From: DATHGT01 sp035317605
GTDB lineage: Bacteria; Methylomirabilota; Methylomirabilia; Rokubacteriales; CSP1-6
Direction of reading: 5' to 3'
DNA length: 64,000 nucleotides
Assembly (NCBI GenBank): GCA_035317605.1
Contig: DATHGT010000130.1
Span: 1 to 64,000 of the forward strand
Below the pieces are notes generated by a model, which was given only the letters and a program-made list of their open reading frames with translations, was not told where the DNA came from and searched no databases. This document shows positions 34,148-42,248 of this stretch, in pieces; positions within the stretch are counted from its first letter, which is position 1, and each line of letters starts with the position of its first letter. Made by a program: the position numbers and the translations under genes.

Positions 34148-34184
34148 GCGCAAAACATGCAGTATTACCGCGCAAAATATGCGC
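34148..34184. promoter_or_regulatory. Tandem dyads GCGCA-N5-TGC (operator or enhancer)
   Basis: Two 15-mers, gcgcaaaacatgcag (34148-34162) and gcgcaaaatatgcgc (34170-34184), start 22 bp apart, about two helical turns. The second is an almost perfect inverted repeat. The eleven-base core gcaaaatatgc recurs exactly at 36934-36944 on the other strand. They lie 93 bp upstream of the promoter-like element at 34033-34054, as expected for an upstream activator site. Confidence 0.55.
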
Positions 34185-34276
34185 TGAGGGCGGAGCGGAA
34201 CATACAAAGTGGACTCCGTCAGTAGAACATCGGCGCCTCGCGCCCCTCGGCGTACGCTTGAGGCAGGTGCAATGCG

Positions 34277-34810
34277 ATGGATGAGGCAGTCACCGTTCCC
34301 TGCGGACCGCGATGCACGGCTCCCGGCTGGTATGCCGTCCGTACGCGCGGTCGTCACGAAAAAAAAGTGCGCCGCGAGCTAGAGCAGCGTGGCTTCATGG
34401 CGTTTCTGCCAACGGCGCCGCGCTGGAGTCGCTGGAAGGATCGCACCAAGCGCATCGAGGAGCCGCTCTTCACCGGCTACTGCTTCGCTCAGTTGACGCG
34501 TCCGGAACATGCCCGGATCGTGATGAGCATCCCGAGCACCGTCCAGATCGTCGGCGGGCCGCAGGGACCAGAACCGATCGATCAGTCTGAGATCGACGCC
34601 ATTCGCCGGATTGTTGAAGGGGTGTTGCCATACGACCCGCATCCGTTCCTCGCCGTCGGCATGGAAGTGGCGGTGGTGCGCGGGCCGTTGGCGGGCATAC
34701 GCGGCATCCTCGTCCGGAAGGATCGCGCCACCCGGCTCGTCATCTCGATCGCCCTCATTCAGCGAGCCGCCGCGGTCGAGATCCATCCCGCGGACGTCGT
34801 CCCCGTCTAG
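34277..34810 (+). CDS. NusG/RfaH-like transcription antiterminator
   Basis: 177 residues. The N-terminal NGN domain starts GWYAVRTRGRHEKKVRRELEQRGFMAFLPTA, with EEPLFTGYCFAQL and SIPSTVQIVGG. The C-terminal KOW domain is FLAVGMEVAVVRGPLAGIRGILVRK. Length and sequence match specialised NusG paralogues (RfaH, UpxY, LoaP types) that keep RNA polymerase moving through long polysaccharide operons. It lies just ahead of the two blocks it could serve. No ops-like element was recognised. Confidence 0.9.
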   Translation: MDEAVTVPCGPRCTAPGWYAVRTRGRHEKKVRRELEQRGFMAFLPTAPRWSRWKDRTKRIEEPLFTGYCFAQLTRPEHARIVMSIPSTVQIVGGPQGPEPIDQSEIDAIRRIVEGVLPYDPHPFLAVGMEVAVVRGPLAGIRGILVRKDRATRLVISIALIQRAAAVEIHPADVVPV

Positions 34811-34828
34811 AGGGGAGGCATCGCCTCG

Positions 34829-35599
34829 TCAGGCCGGCCGCCGACGCCGCCGGTCGCCGTGATCGCGTTCGAGCCGCTCGAGCGCCGCCGGAAGCTCCGC
34901 GAGGCTCGCGATGGTCACGTCGGCGTGCACGGTCGGGGGCGGCGCTTCGCGCACCAGCACCGTCCCCAGGCCGGCGCGCCTCCCGCCGATCACGTCGAGC
35001 ATCTCGTCATCGCCCACGTGAACGGCGGCCGTCGGAGGCACGGCGAGCCGGTCGAGGGTCATCGCGAAGATCTCCGGCGACGGTTTCCTCCACCCGGCCT
35101 CATCCGAGAAGGTGGTCGCGACGAAAAAGCCGAGGAGGCCTCGTTTGGCGAGCAGATCGCGAAGGACACGTCCCGGCGTCCGGAGCACGTTGGAGACGAT
35201 GGCCAGCGCATAGCCCCGAGCACGCAACGCGGTCAGCACATCCTGGGTTGCGCCGTCGAAGGCCGGCGGCACGACCGTCAAGGGACCGGCATACGCGTCG
35301 ACGAGGGCCGCCCGCGTCGGGCCATCGATCGCCGGGCCGACCGCCGGATCGAGCGCCGCGAGGATGGCGTCGACATGATAGTCGACCGCCACGTCTCGAT
35401 GATGCTGCCAGACGTCGTGAAGGGCGCTCATCGAGCGGTCATAGGCCGCGCCGAGCGCGTCCTCCGACACCTCGATCCCCGCATCCGCGAGAACGCGGCG
35501 ACAGGCACGCATTCGCGGGGCTCGATACCGCTCGTCGGCGCCGGGACCGTCCACGACCAGCGTGCCCCAGAAGTCGAACGTGACGGCACGAATATTCAC
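34829..35599 (-). CDS. HAD-superfamily hydrolase
   Basis: 256 residues from GTG 35599, which overlaps the FAD gene stop as GTGA. Motif I is VTFDFWGTLVVDG (with the nucleophile Asp in D-F-W). Motif II lies in LAIVSNVLRTPG, the motif III lysine in GWRKPSPEIF, and motif IV is VHVGDDEMLDVIGG. The helical cap between motifs I and II fits subfamily I phosphatases. Substrate unknown; the last bases run toward the NusG-like gene, so the two converge with an 18-nt gap. Confidence 0.88.
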   Translation of the reverse strand: MNIRAVTFDFWGTLVVDGPGADERYRAPRMRACRRVLADAGIEVSEDALGAAYDRSMSALHDVWQHHRDVAVDYHVDAILAALDPAVGPAIDGPTRAALVDAYAGPLTVVPPAFDGATQDVLTALRARGYALAIVSNVLRTPGRVLRDLLAKRGLLGFFVATTFSDEAGWRKPSPEIFAMTLDRLAVPPTAAVHVGDDEMLDVIGGRRAGLGTVLVREAPPPTVHADVTIASLAELPAALERLERDHGDRRRRRPA

Positions 35600-36807
35600 G
35601 CACCGCGCTCCCGCGGAGAGCGACGCCAGCCCCCCCCGAACAGGCCCCGCACGAGGATGCTGCCGATCCCTGGCTCTTGCAGCAGCGTGACGATCAGCTG
35701 TCGGTGCCAGTTGAAACGGGCACTGGCCTGAATGATGGCCGACACGTTCTCCGCCCCGACGGCCGCGACGAGCCGATCGAGGTCGGCATCGCTGCATCCC
35801 GCCACGGCTCGGCGGACCCATTCGCCGGCGGAGAGCTCGCGAGCAAGACGGTCACGCCATCGTCGCCGGTACACCGCGAGGGTCGCGGCATCGAATCGGC
35901 CGGCGCGAAAGGCGTCGACCAATGTATCGGCAGCGAGCGAAGCGGTCAGCAGACTGTAGAAGATGCCTCCCCCGGTCGTCGGTTTCGTGAAGCCGCCGGC
36001 GTCGCCGATGAGGAGGATGCGATCGCTGTATGACTGGGGAACGGGCTTGAGCGGAAGGATCCGGGTGATCGGAGGCTCCGTCGGCGGTCCGGTACGAGCG
36101 CGCACCTCCGGACGCGCCAGGAATCGGCGCAAGAACATCGCCGCCGGGCCCCGCGCGAGCACGCCGATTTTCCGCCGTCCCGCCGGGCCCCGCATCACGG
36201 GCACAGTCCAGACGAAGCCCTCCGGCGCGACCGTACGGCCAACGTACAAGTCCACGTGGGGCGCGACCGGCGCGTCCACCTCGACCTGAGCCGTGTGGAT
36301 CAAGTCCGGCGGCAGCCGCAGCCCAAGTTGGCGATGGAATCGATACGTGACGCCGGCGGCCAGAACGACGACGTGGGCATGGAGGACCCGGTCGCCCAGG
36401 GCGACGCGCACCCCCCCGCGTTCGACGCGCAGCGATAGGACCGCTGCCCCTGTATGAATCGCGGCGCCGGCCCTCGCGGCTTCTTCGGCCAGGTGCTCGT
36501 CAAACCGCGCGCGGTCGACGACGACGATGCCATCGGCAGAGGCGTGGTTCCACGGCACTTCGCAGCTGGCGCCACCCGGCCCATGCAGACGCGCGACGCT
36601 CAGACGATTGAGAATGATATCGTCCGGGATCTTCACGAACTCCGAGACTTCGAGCGACACAATGCCCGTGCAGTGAGTGGGAGTGCCGACTTTGAAGTGC
36701 TCTTCGAAGATCTGGACGTCGAGCCCCGCCTGCGCGAGGAGCCGACCGGCATGGAGGCCTGCAGGCCCCGCACCTACGATCGCGACATCGATCACGCGCC
36801 CTCCCAT
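35596..36807 (-). CDS. FAD-dependent oxidoreductase, geranylgeranyl reductase-like
   Basis: 403 residues. It has the dinucleotide motif VIDVAIVGAGPAGLHAGRLLAQAG, THCTGIVS, and the second FAD motif ILLIGDAGGFTKPTTGGGIFYSL. This combination is typical of the geranylgeranyl reductase/'digeranylgeranylglycerophospholipid reductase' family, which saturates isoprenoid double bonds. A role on the polyprenyl carrier is possible but unproven. ATG 36807 lacks a ribosome site; GTG 36795, just after GGGAGGG, is an equally good start. It is coupled to the HAD gene. Confidence 0.82.
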   Translation of the reverse strand: MGGRVIDVAIVGAGPAGLHAGRLLAQAGLDVQIFEEHFKVGTPTHCTGIVSLEVSEFVKIPDDIILNRLSVARLHGPGGASCEVPWNHASADGIVVVDRARFDEHLAEEAARAGAAIHTGAAVLSLRVERGGVRVALGDRVLHAHVVVLAAGVTYRFHRQLGLRLPPDLIHTAQVEVDAPVAPHVDLYVGRTVAPEGFVWTVPVMRGPAGRRKIGVLARGPAAMFLRRFLARPEVRARTGPPTEPPITRILPLKPVPQSYSDRILLIGDAGGFTKPTTGGGIFYSLLTASLAADTLVDAFRAGRFDAATLAVYRRRWRDRLARELSAGEWVRRAVAGCSDADLDRLVAAVGAENVSAIIQASARFNWHRQLIVTLLQEPGIGSILVRGLFGGGWRRSPRERGA

Positions 36808-36931
36808 CCAAAGGCGTTTAACGCGCCAGACACCGTACCATTCCCCGTCCTCGAACCGACGGTAAGAACGTTTCGAACCAACAAGTCACGCCAAAAAGTG
36901 TAAACATTTTCCCCACTGTTACTGCATCTGA

Positions 36932-36969
36932 CTGCATATTTTGCACCGTGCTCTGCGCAATTTATGCGT
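36932..36969. promoter_or_regulatory. Second pair of GYGCA-N5-TGC dyads
   Basis: ctgcatattttgcac (36932-36946; reverse complement gtgcaaaatatgcag) and gcgcaatttatgcgt (36955-36969) start 23 bp apart. The first shares the exact core gcaaaatatgc with the dyad at 34170. The pair lies 91 bp upstream of the promoter-like element at 37061, against 93 bp in the other region. Confidence 0.55.
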
Positions 36970-37060
36970 AGAACCCGTGAGATAGGCTGGCAGCGGCTTC
37001 CCGGCTGATCTGAAATTCCCTTCATGATCAAAGACCTGCAGGCCACGTACAGCGATCTGC

Positions 37061-37082
37061 GAAGTTGGTCTTCTGATTGTAT
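37061..37082 (+). promoter_or_regulatory. Conserved 22-bp promoter-like element, rightward block
   Basis: It reads GAAGTTGGT, CTTC, then TGATTGTAT, matching the element at 34033-34054 in 19 of 22 positions. The -24-like TTGG and -12-like TTGTA keep sigma-54 spacing. It ends 86 nt before the TTG start of the winged-helix gene. The call rests on conservation between two regions that control analogous gene sets. Confidence 0.5.
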
Positions 37083-37168
37083 CTTCCCAACACGTCTATG
37101 TAAATTTCTGCACGACCCGGAGGTTCATCATCACCCGGCATGGAAGCAGAAGTAGCAGGATCCGCGCG

Positions 37169-37507
37169 TTGCTCGACTCCGACCACGTCTGTCGAGAAAT
37201 CGCGGACTATCTCGTGCATCACAGTGAGGCGGCCGACACCGTGATCGGAATCGCCGAATGGTGGATCAACCGCGATGTCGCGCAGACCTCGGAAGCCGTC
37301 ACAAAACTCCGCGCGCACGGCGTCGTGAGCTCCCATATCGTTCAAGACACGACCTCCGTCTACACGCTCGCCAAGAGCCGCCTCATTCGGGAAACCCTCC
37401 GCCAATACCTCGACCAATGTTTCGCCGATGAGGGGCGAACACCGTTGACGCCTCTCGCTACTTCTGCACAGCGTACCGATCGTACTCATCACACAGAGAT
37501 CGGGTGA
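37169..37507 (+). CDS. Small winged-helix-type putative regulator
   Basis: 112 residues from TTG 37169, with AGGA 8 nt upstream; no in-frame ATG or GTG is better. Residues about 8-75 look like a winged helix: REIADYLVHHSEAADTVIGIAEWWI, then TSEAVTKLRAHGVV as recognition helix and SSHIVQDTTSVYTLAKS as wing. No effector domain is present. It is directly followed (stop next to ATG) by the Wzz-BY-kinase gene, so it is cotranscribed with the block it may control. I cannot name a family with confidence. Confidence 0.6.
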   Translation: MLDSDHVCREIADYLVHHSEAADTVIGIAEWWINRDVAQTSEAVTKLRAHGVVSSHIVQDTTSVYTLAKSRLIRETLRQYLDQCFADEGRTPLTPLATSAQRTDRTHHTEIG

Positions 37508-39727
37508 ATGGAACAGCCGAAAGCGACCGTCGACTACGTCCGCCTCCTTCGTCGCGTCGTCACCAAACGCTGGCGGATCGTGCTCATCGTGTTCATGGCG
37601 GTCGCCGTACCGACCATTGCGTGGACCTTCCTGGGGACCGAGAACACCTACGAGGCCTCGGCCACGCTGTTCTTGCTTCCGGAGAAGGGCGCTCCGGGGT
37701 TCCTGCCGCAGTTCATGAACCCTGAGGTCCATGTGTTCTACCACGCGATCCTGAGGAGCCGCTCGCTGGCTCAGGGCGTCGTCGAGGCGCTGCCCAAGGA
37801 GAGCCGCGACGAGCTGAGCCGTCGCCTGGGTACACGCGACTATGTACTCTCCGCAGTGAATCAGCTGCGCCGCTGGAGAGGCCAGGAGGTCGTCGTCTAC
37901 AGTCCCACCGAGCTCGCCATCCGGGAACTGCAGGAGGCGCGGACGACGTTCACGATCGCCAAGGACGGCACGGTCGCGATCACGGCGACGGCATTCAGTC
38001 CCCGAGTCGCGGTCGATCTGGCGAACACGTATGTCGAAGTCCTGCTCTCGCGGAGCAGCGCCTTTGCGCGGCAGCAGGCGCGCGGTACGCGCGAACTGCT
38101 GGAAACGCTGCTGACGCAGGCGAAATCGAATCAAGGCGAGGCCGAAACCGCCCTACGCAAGATCCAGGTGCAGGGCGGCGCCATCAAACTTCCGGACGAA
38201 TCGCGAGTCGACCTGCAGCGGTTGACTCAGCTCGAGACGGCGCTCGCGGACGTACAGGTCAGCCGTGAAATCGCGCAGAGCAGGCTGCTCTATCTCAAGG
38301 GGGACCGCAAGTCGGGACGCCCGCTCGAGGCCGAACCCGTCACGGATGCCCCTGCCCAGCCCCTGCGCGAGCGGCTCTTCCAAGTCGAGACCAAGCTGGC
38401 CTCACTGCAGGAGAAGTACACCGAACAGCACCCGCTCGTCCAGGCAGCGCGCACCGAAGTGCAAGAGGCGCAGGACCGGCTCAAGACGTTCTTGCAAGGC
38501 CAGCAAGGGCCACGACCGGCGGGGGCCGCCACGCTGAAGCCGCTGGAATCGGCCCAGCTCTCCAAGCAAATGGCGGATCTCGAGGTCGAGATCATTTCGT
38601 TGCGGACCAAAGAGGATGGGTACCAGCAGCGCATCGCGCGCCTGAAACAGTCGATGTCGGCGATGGGTGCTCGCGAGCAAGAGTACGCGGGGCTGGCGCG
38701 AACGGCGGAGACGCAGGCCAAGCTCACCGGAATGCTCGCGGAGAAACTGTCCACCGCGCGCATGAGCGAGCAGAGCCAGATCCAAGGTATCCAGGTCATC
38801 GACCTGGCCGCGCTGCCCCGGCAGCCAAGCGCCAAGCAGCCACTGAGGTTCGTTCTTCTCGGTCTGCTTGGAGGCCTGGGCCTCGGCATCGGCGCCGCCG
38901 TCCTTCGTGAGCACAGCTTGCAGCTGATCGAGAGCGAGATGGAGTTGGCGACCGCGACGGGACTCCCGGTGCTCGGCTCGATTCCAACAGCGCGGGCCCC
39001 GCGGAACGGGCCGGCCGGAGAGTCGAAACCAACGATCTTCGTCGCCACGCACGATCCGCACTCGCTGCCGGCGGACGCGTGTCGCGCGATCCGAACCGCC
39101 ATCGACTGTCACGGCCTGGACAGCCCACTCCGGACGATGCTCGTGACGAGTGCTGGCGCCCACGAGGGCAAGACCACGGTCCTCTTGAACCTGGCACTAG
39201 CCTTCGTCGAATCCGGCCGGCGTGTCCTCGTGATCGACGCGGATCTGCGCCGCCCCTCGATTCACCGCGTGCTCGAGATCCCCAACGAAGCCGGGCTGGC
39301 CGACATGCTCGAGAAGGGCGAGATCTGGCCGGAGGGGTTCCGCGGCATCACGCCCGGCCTCGAGGTGCTGCCGTCCGGCATCAAGTCACGAAACCCCGGC
39401 GCCCTCCTCGGCGCTCGCCACACGACCACGCTGTTGAAGCACGCCCGCGAGCGGGCAGACCTGGTGCTCATCGATTCGCCGCCGGTCGTGGCCGTGTCCG
39501 ACTGCCTGCCCCTCGCCGCGCAGGTCGATGGCGTGATCCTCGTGACGCGCTTCGGAGTGACCCAGCGCCGAAACGCGATTCGTGCGAAGGATCTCCTCGA
39601 GAAAGCGGGAGCCCGCGTGGTCGGAGTCGTGCTGAACGGCCTCTCCACCCGGGAGACGCGCCGCTACTACGCAGCGTACAGCGAATACATCGGCGCCACG
39701 AAAGTCGGGCGAAGGAAGCACAGATGA
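37508..39727 (+). CDS. Fused polysaccharide co-polymerase and BY-kinase
   Basis: 739 residues. An N-terminal Wzz domain begins after helix 1 (WRIVLIVFMAVAVPTIAWTF). A coiled-coil region (about 180-410) follows. Helix 2 is PLRFVLLGLLGGLGLGIGAAVL, then a cytoplasmic kinase has Walker A SAGAHEGKTT (about 547-556), Walker A' VLVIDADLRRPSIH and Walker B LVLIDSPP. The tail RRYYAAYSEYIG is a small tyrosine cluster. This is the fused Wzc form of didermic bacteria, unlike the split pair in the leftward block. Its stop overlaps the next ATG as ATGA. Confidence 0.93.
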   Translation: MEQPKATVDYVRLLRRVVTKRWRIVLIVFMAVAVPTIAWTFLGTENTYEASATLFLLPEKGAPGFLPQFMNPEVHVFYHAILRSRSLAQGVVEALPKESRDELSRRLGTRDYVLSAVNQLRRWRGQEVVVYSPTELAIRELQEARTTFTIAKDGTVAITATAFSPRVAVDLANTYVEVLLSRSSAFARQQARGTRELLETLLTQAKSNQGEAETALRKIQVQGGAIKLPDESRVDLQRLTQLETALADVQVSREIAQSRLLYLKGDRKSGRPLEAEPVTDAPAQPLRERLFQVETKLASLQEKYTEQHPLVQAARTEVQEAQDRLKTFLQGQQGPRPAGAATLKPLESAQLSKQMADLEVEIISLRTKEDGYQQRIARLKQSMSAMGAREQEYAGLARTAETQAKLTGMLAEKLSTARMSEQSQIQGIQVIDLAALPRQPSAKQPLRFVLLGLLGGLGLGIGAAVLREHSLQLIESEMELATATGLPVLGSIPTARAPRNGPAGESKPTIFVATHDPHSLPADACRAIRTAIDCHGLDSPLRTMLVTSAGAHEGKTTVLLNLALAFVESGRRVLVIDADLRRPSIHRVLEIPNEAGLADMLEKGEIWPEGFRGITPGLEVLPSGIKSRNPGALLGARHTTTLLKHARERADLVLIDSPPVVAVSDCLPLAAQVDGVILVTRFGVTQRRNAIRAKDLLEKAGARVVGVVLNGLSTRETRRYYAAYSEYIGATKVGRRKHR

Positions 39728-40830
39728 ATGCCAAGGGTTTCGTCACCAGCCTTCTGATCGTGGTCAGCCTTCTGGGCGGTGGTCTCGTCCGCGTTGCCGC
39801 CGAGGAGGAATACCGGATCGGCACCGAGGACGTCCTCCACGTGATCGTGTGGGACAACAAGGACCTAGAGCAGACCATCACCGTTCGGCCCGACGGCAAG
39901 ATTTCATTCCCTTTGGCGGGTGAGATCCAGGCCCAGGATCTCACGGTTCCGCAGCTCACCGAGGTGCTCACCCAGCGTCTCAGCGCCGCCGTGAAGAACC
40001 CGAACGTCTCGGTCATGGTCAAGGAGATCCGGAGCTTCCGGGTTCACTTCGTCGGCCGGGTCGCCAAGCCCGGCGTCTACCCGATCAAGGCGGGCACGCC
40101 GCTGCTCCAGGCGCTGACCCTGGCCGGCGGCACCAACGAGAACGCCGACCTCGGGGCCGCGTACATCATCCGCGCCGACAAGAAGCTCCCGATCGATCTG
40201 CGCAAGCTCATCCAGGAAGGCGACCTCAGCAAGAACATCAGGCTCGAGCGCGAGGACACGATCGTCGTCCCGGAAATCGCGCTCGGCAGCAACTTGCAGG
40301 AGATGCAGGACCGGCGGGTCTACGTCCTGGGCAAGGTGGCGAAACCGGGCGTCTACACGCTGAAGCAGGACATCCCGATCCTGCACGCGCTGTTCCTCGC
40401 GGGCGGCGTCGCCGAAGGGGGCGACTTGGCCGCCGCCTTCGTCATCCGCGGCAAGGAAAAGATCCCCGTCGACCTCTGGAAGCTGATCCAGAAGGGCGAC
40501 ACTTCCCAGAACGTGATGATCAAACACGAGGACACGGTGGTCATCCCGGCAGGCGGCGAGCTTCAAAACGCTGTCTATGTCATGGGGGAGGTGAACAAGC
40601 CGGGGGTCTACTCGCAACCGGAGGCGCTCAGTCTGCTGAAGCTCGTGAGCCTGGCCGGTGGGTTCACGAAGTACGCCGCGCCCGCGCGAGCCACGCTGAT
40701 CCGTCGCGACGGCGACAAGAAAGTTCTGCTGAAGGTCGACCTCAAGGACATCATGAACGACCCCAAGGCCAACGCGGATCTGTCCTTGCAGCCCGGTGAC
40801 GTGCTCATCGTGCCCGAGCGGCTCTTCTAG
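39724..40830 (+). CDS. Polysaccharide export protein with three SLBB domains (Wza-like)
   Basis: 368 residues. Signal peptide: MNAKGFVTSLLIVVSLLGGGLVRVAA-EEE, with cleavage near residue 26. The Poly_export domain is YRIGTEDVLHVIVWDNKDLEQ...DGKISFPLAGEI. Three tandem SLBB repeats follow, each with a G-x-V-x-x-P-G-V-Y signature (VGRVAKPGVYP, LGKVAKPGVYT, MGEVNKPGVYS). Repeats one and two are close relatives, which suggests an internal duplication. No lipobox. It would form the export channel for the rightward block, and it is longer than the two-SLBB paralogue at 30 kb. Confidence 0.93.
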   Translation: MNAKGFVTSLLIVVSLLGGGLVRVAAEEEYRIGTEDVLHVIVWDNKDLEQTITVRPDGKISFPLAGEIQAQDLTVPQLTEVLTQRLSAAVKNPNVSVMVKEIRSFRVHFVGRVAKPGVYPIKAGTPLLQALTLAGGTNENADLGAAYIIRADKKLPIDLRKLIQEGDLSKNIRLEREDTIVVPEIALGSNLQEMQDRRVYVLGKVAKPGVYTLKQDIPILHALFLAGGVAEGGDLAAAFVIRGKEKIPVDLWKLIQKGDTSQNVMIKHEDTVVIPAGGELQNAVYVMGEVNKPGVYSQPEALSLLKLVSLAGGFTKYAAPARATLIRRDGDKKVLLKVDLKDIMNDPKANADLSLQPGDVLIVPERLF

Positions 40831-42246
40831 ATGACGATCCGGCTCTTTGGCCACTACCTTCCTTCATCGCTACTCCTTCTCATGGTGGCGGAGGGGTCCG
40901 TTGTCTGGGCCTCGGTGTGCGCAGGCGTGCTCTTGCCCTACCTCGGCCTCCCCGAAGTCGTGCCGACCCGGGACGGCTCCCCGTTCCCCGTCGCCGCCAT
41001 TCTCACGTTCTTCGTGCTGACGAGCATGGACCTCGCCGGCCTGTCGGACGTACGCCGGAGCTACCGCCGAGCCGAGCTCTTCCTGCGACTCACGCTGGCC
41101 TTCGGGTTGGCCTATCTGCTGATCGCTGTCCTGGGATATTTCCTGCCGCTGCTTCGGTTGAGCCGGCAATCCTACCTGCTGTCGCTGATGATCGCCTTCC
41201 CGCTCGTGTCCCTGATTCGCATCGTGCACGACCAGGTAACCGTGTCCACCCGGACCCGGCGAAAGGTCCTCCTCATCGGTACCGGGCATGTGAGCGAACT
41301 CATCGCGAAGTTGGCGACGAAGGAGATGGGGTACGAGATCATCGGCTGCCTCGACAGTGCGTGCCCCGAGGGTCGCGAGAAAACGAAGGGCGTCAACGGT
41401 GAGGCGAATGCGCTGAAGATCGTGGGGGCGGTGGATGACCTGGCCTGGGTGGTCAAGAGCCTGAAGCCCGACGTCGTCGTCGCTGCGATGGAAGAGCGGC
41501 GGGGCGCGCTCCCCATCGACACCATCGTGGCCTGCAAAATCCAGGGGGTCGAAGTAGAGGATTGGCCGGCGTTCCACGAGAAATTAACGACGAAACTCCT
41601 CGTCTCTCATGTACGTCCGAGCTGGTTGGCCTTTTCCGACGGCTTCCGGCGATCGAGACTGGACGAGGTCGTCAAGCGGTTCCTCGACGTCGCAGTGGCC
41701 GCCATCGGATGCGTCCTGAGCGCACCGATCCTGGCCATCGCAGCGGTGCTCATCAAGCTCGACTCTCCAGGGCCCGTGTTCTTCCGCCAGGAACGGGTCG
41801 GTCAGAACGGGCACGTGTTCGCGCTGTTGAAGTTGCGCACGATGCGCGTCGATGCGGAGGCCTCGACGGGACCCGTCTGGGCCAAGCCCGGCGACACGCG
41901 CGTCACGCGGTTCGGGCGGCTGCTCCGCCGGAGCCGGCTCGATGAGGCCCCTCAACTCTTCAACGTCCTGCTGGGCGACATGACTCTCGTCGGGCCGCGC
42001 CCCGAGCGTCTGGCCTTCGTAGTCCAGCTCCAGGAGCACATCCCGTTCTACATGTATCGGCACGTATTGAAGCCGGGGATTACGGGCTGGGCCCAGATCT
42101 GTTACCGCTACGGCGCATCGCTCGAAGACGCCCGCGAGAAGCTGGAGTACGACCTGTACTACATCAAGAACCGCTCGGTGTTCTTGGACCTGCTGATCAT
42201 CGTCCAGACGCTTCAGGTGGTTCTCTTCGGACGCGGAGCACGCTGA
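40831..42246 (+). CDS. Polyprenyl-phosphate sugar phosphotransferase, EpsB-like long form
   Basis: 471 residues. MTIRLFGHYLPSSLLLL plus three further helices form the N-terminal membrane domain. A Rossmann-like domain (RRKVLLIGTGHVSELIAKLA) follows, and the C-terminal PGT core has FFRQERVGQNGHVFALLKLRTM...DEAPQLFNVLLGDMTLVGPRPER and KPGITGWAQI. The N terminus matches the sugar transferases tied to XrtA/PEP-CTERM clusters. It starts repeat-unit synthesis on undecaprenyl phosphate. The ATG directly follows the Wza-like stop. Confidence 0.92.
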   Translation: MTIRLFGHYLPSSLLLLMVAEGSVVWASVCAGVLLPYLGLPEVVPTRDGSPFPVAAILTFFVLTSMDLAGLSDVRRSYRRAELFLRLTLAFGLAYLLIAVLGYFLPLLRLSRQSYLLSLMIAFPLVSLIRIVHDQVTVSTRTRRKVLLIGTGHVSELIAKLATKEMGYEIIGCLDSACPEGREKTKGVNGEANALKIVGAVDDLAWVVKSLKPDVVVAAMEERRGALPIDTIVACKIQGVEVEDWPAFHEKLTTKLLVSHVRPSWLAFSDGFRRSRLDEVVKRFLDVAVAAIGCVLSAPILAIAAVLIKLDSPGPVFFRQERVGQNGHVFALLKLRTMRVDAEASTGPVWAKPGDTRVTRFGRLLRRSRLDEAPQLFNVLLGDMTLVGPRPERLAFVVQLQEHIPFYMYRHVLKPGITGWAQICYRYGASLEDAREKLEYDLYYIKNRSVFLDLLIIVQTLQVVLFGRGAR

Positions 42247-42248
42247 TC

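Larger units (their letters stand above)
33930..34276. other. Divergent intergenic control region 1 (347 bp)
   Basis: AT-richer than its surroundings and without a convincing gene. It holds the conserved 22-bp promoter-like element on the minus strand (34033-34054), two GCGCA-N5-TGC dyads (34148-34184) and the leader of the NusG-like gene. I see no clear intrinsic terminator. The arrangement matches the region at 36.8-37.2 kb. Confidence 0.7.
36808..37168. other. Divergent intergenic control region 2 (361 bp)
   Basis: No convincing gene. It holds two dyads related to those at 34.15 kb (36932-36969), a direct repeat of ctgcat at 36922 and 36932, and the 22-bp promoter-like element at 37061-37082 facing right. 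It repeats the layout of region 1: dyads, about 91 bp, element, 86 nt, start codon. Confidence 0.7.

Noticed and set aside
37028..38134. Antisense frame of 368 codons opposite the winged-helix gene and the start of the Wzz-kinase gene
   Set aside because: No domain, no ribosome site, and it overlaps recognised proteins throughout.
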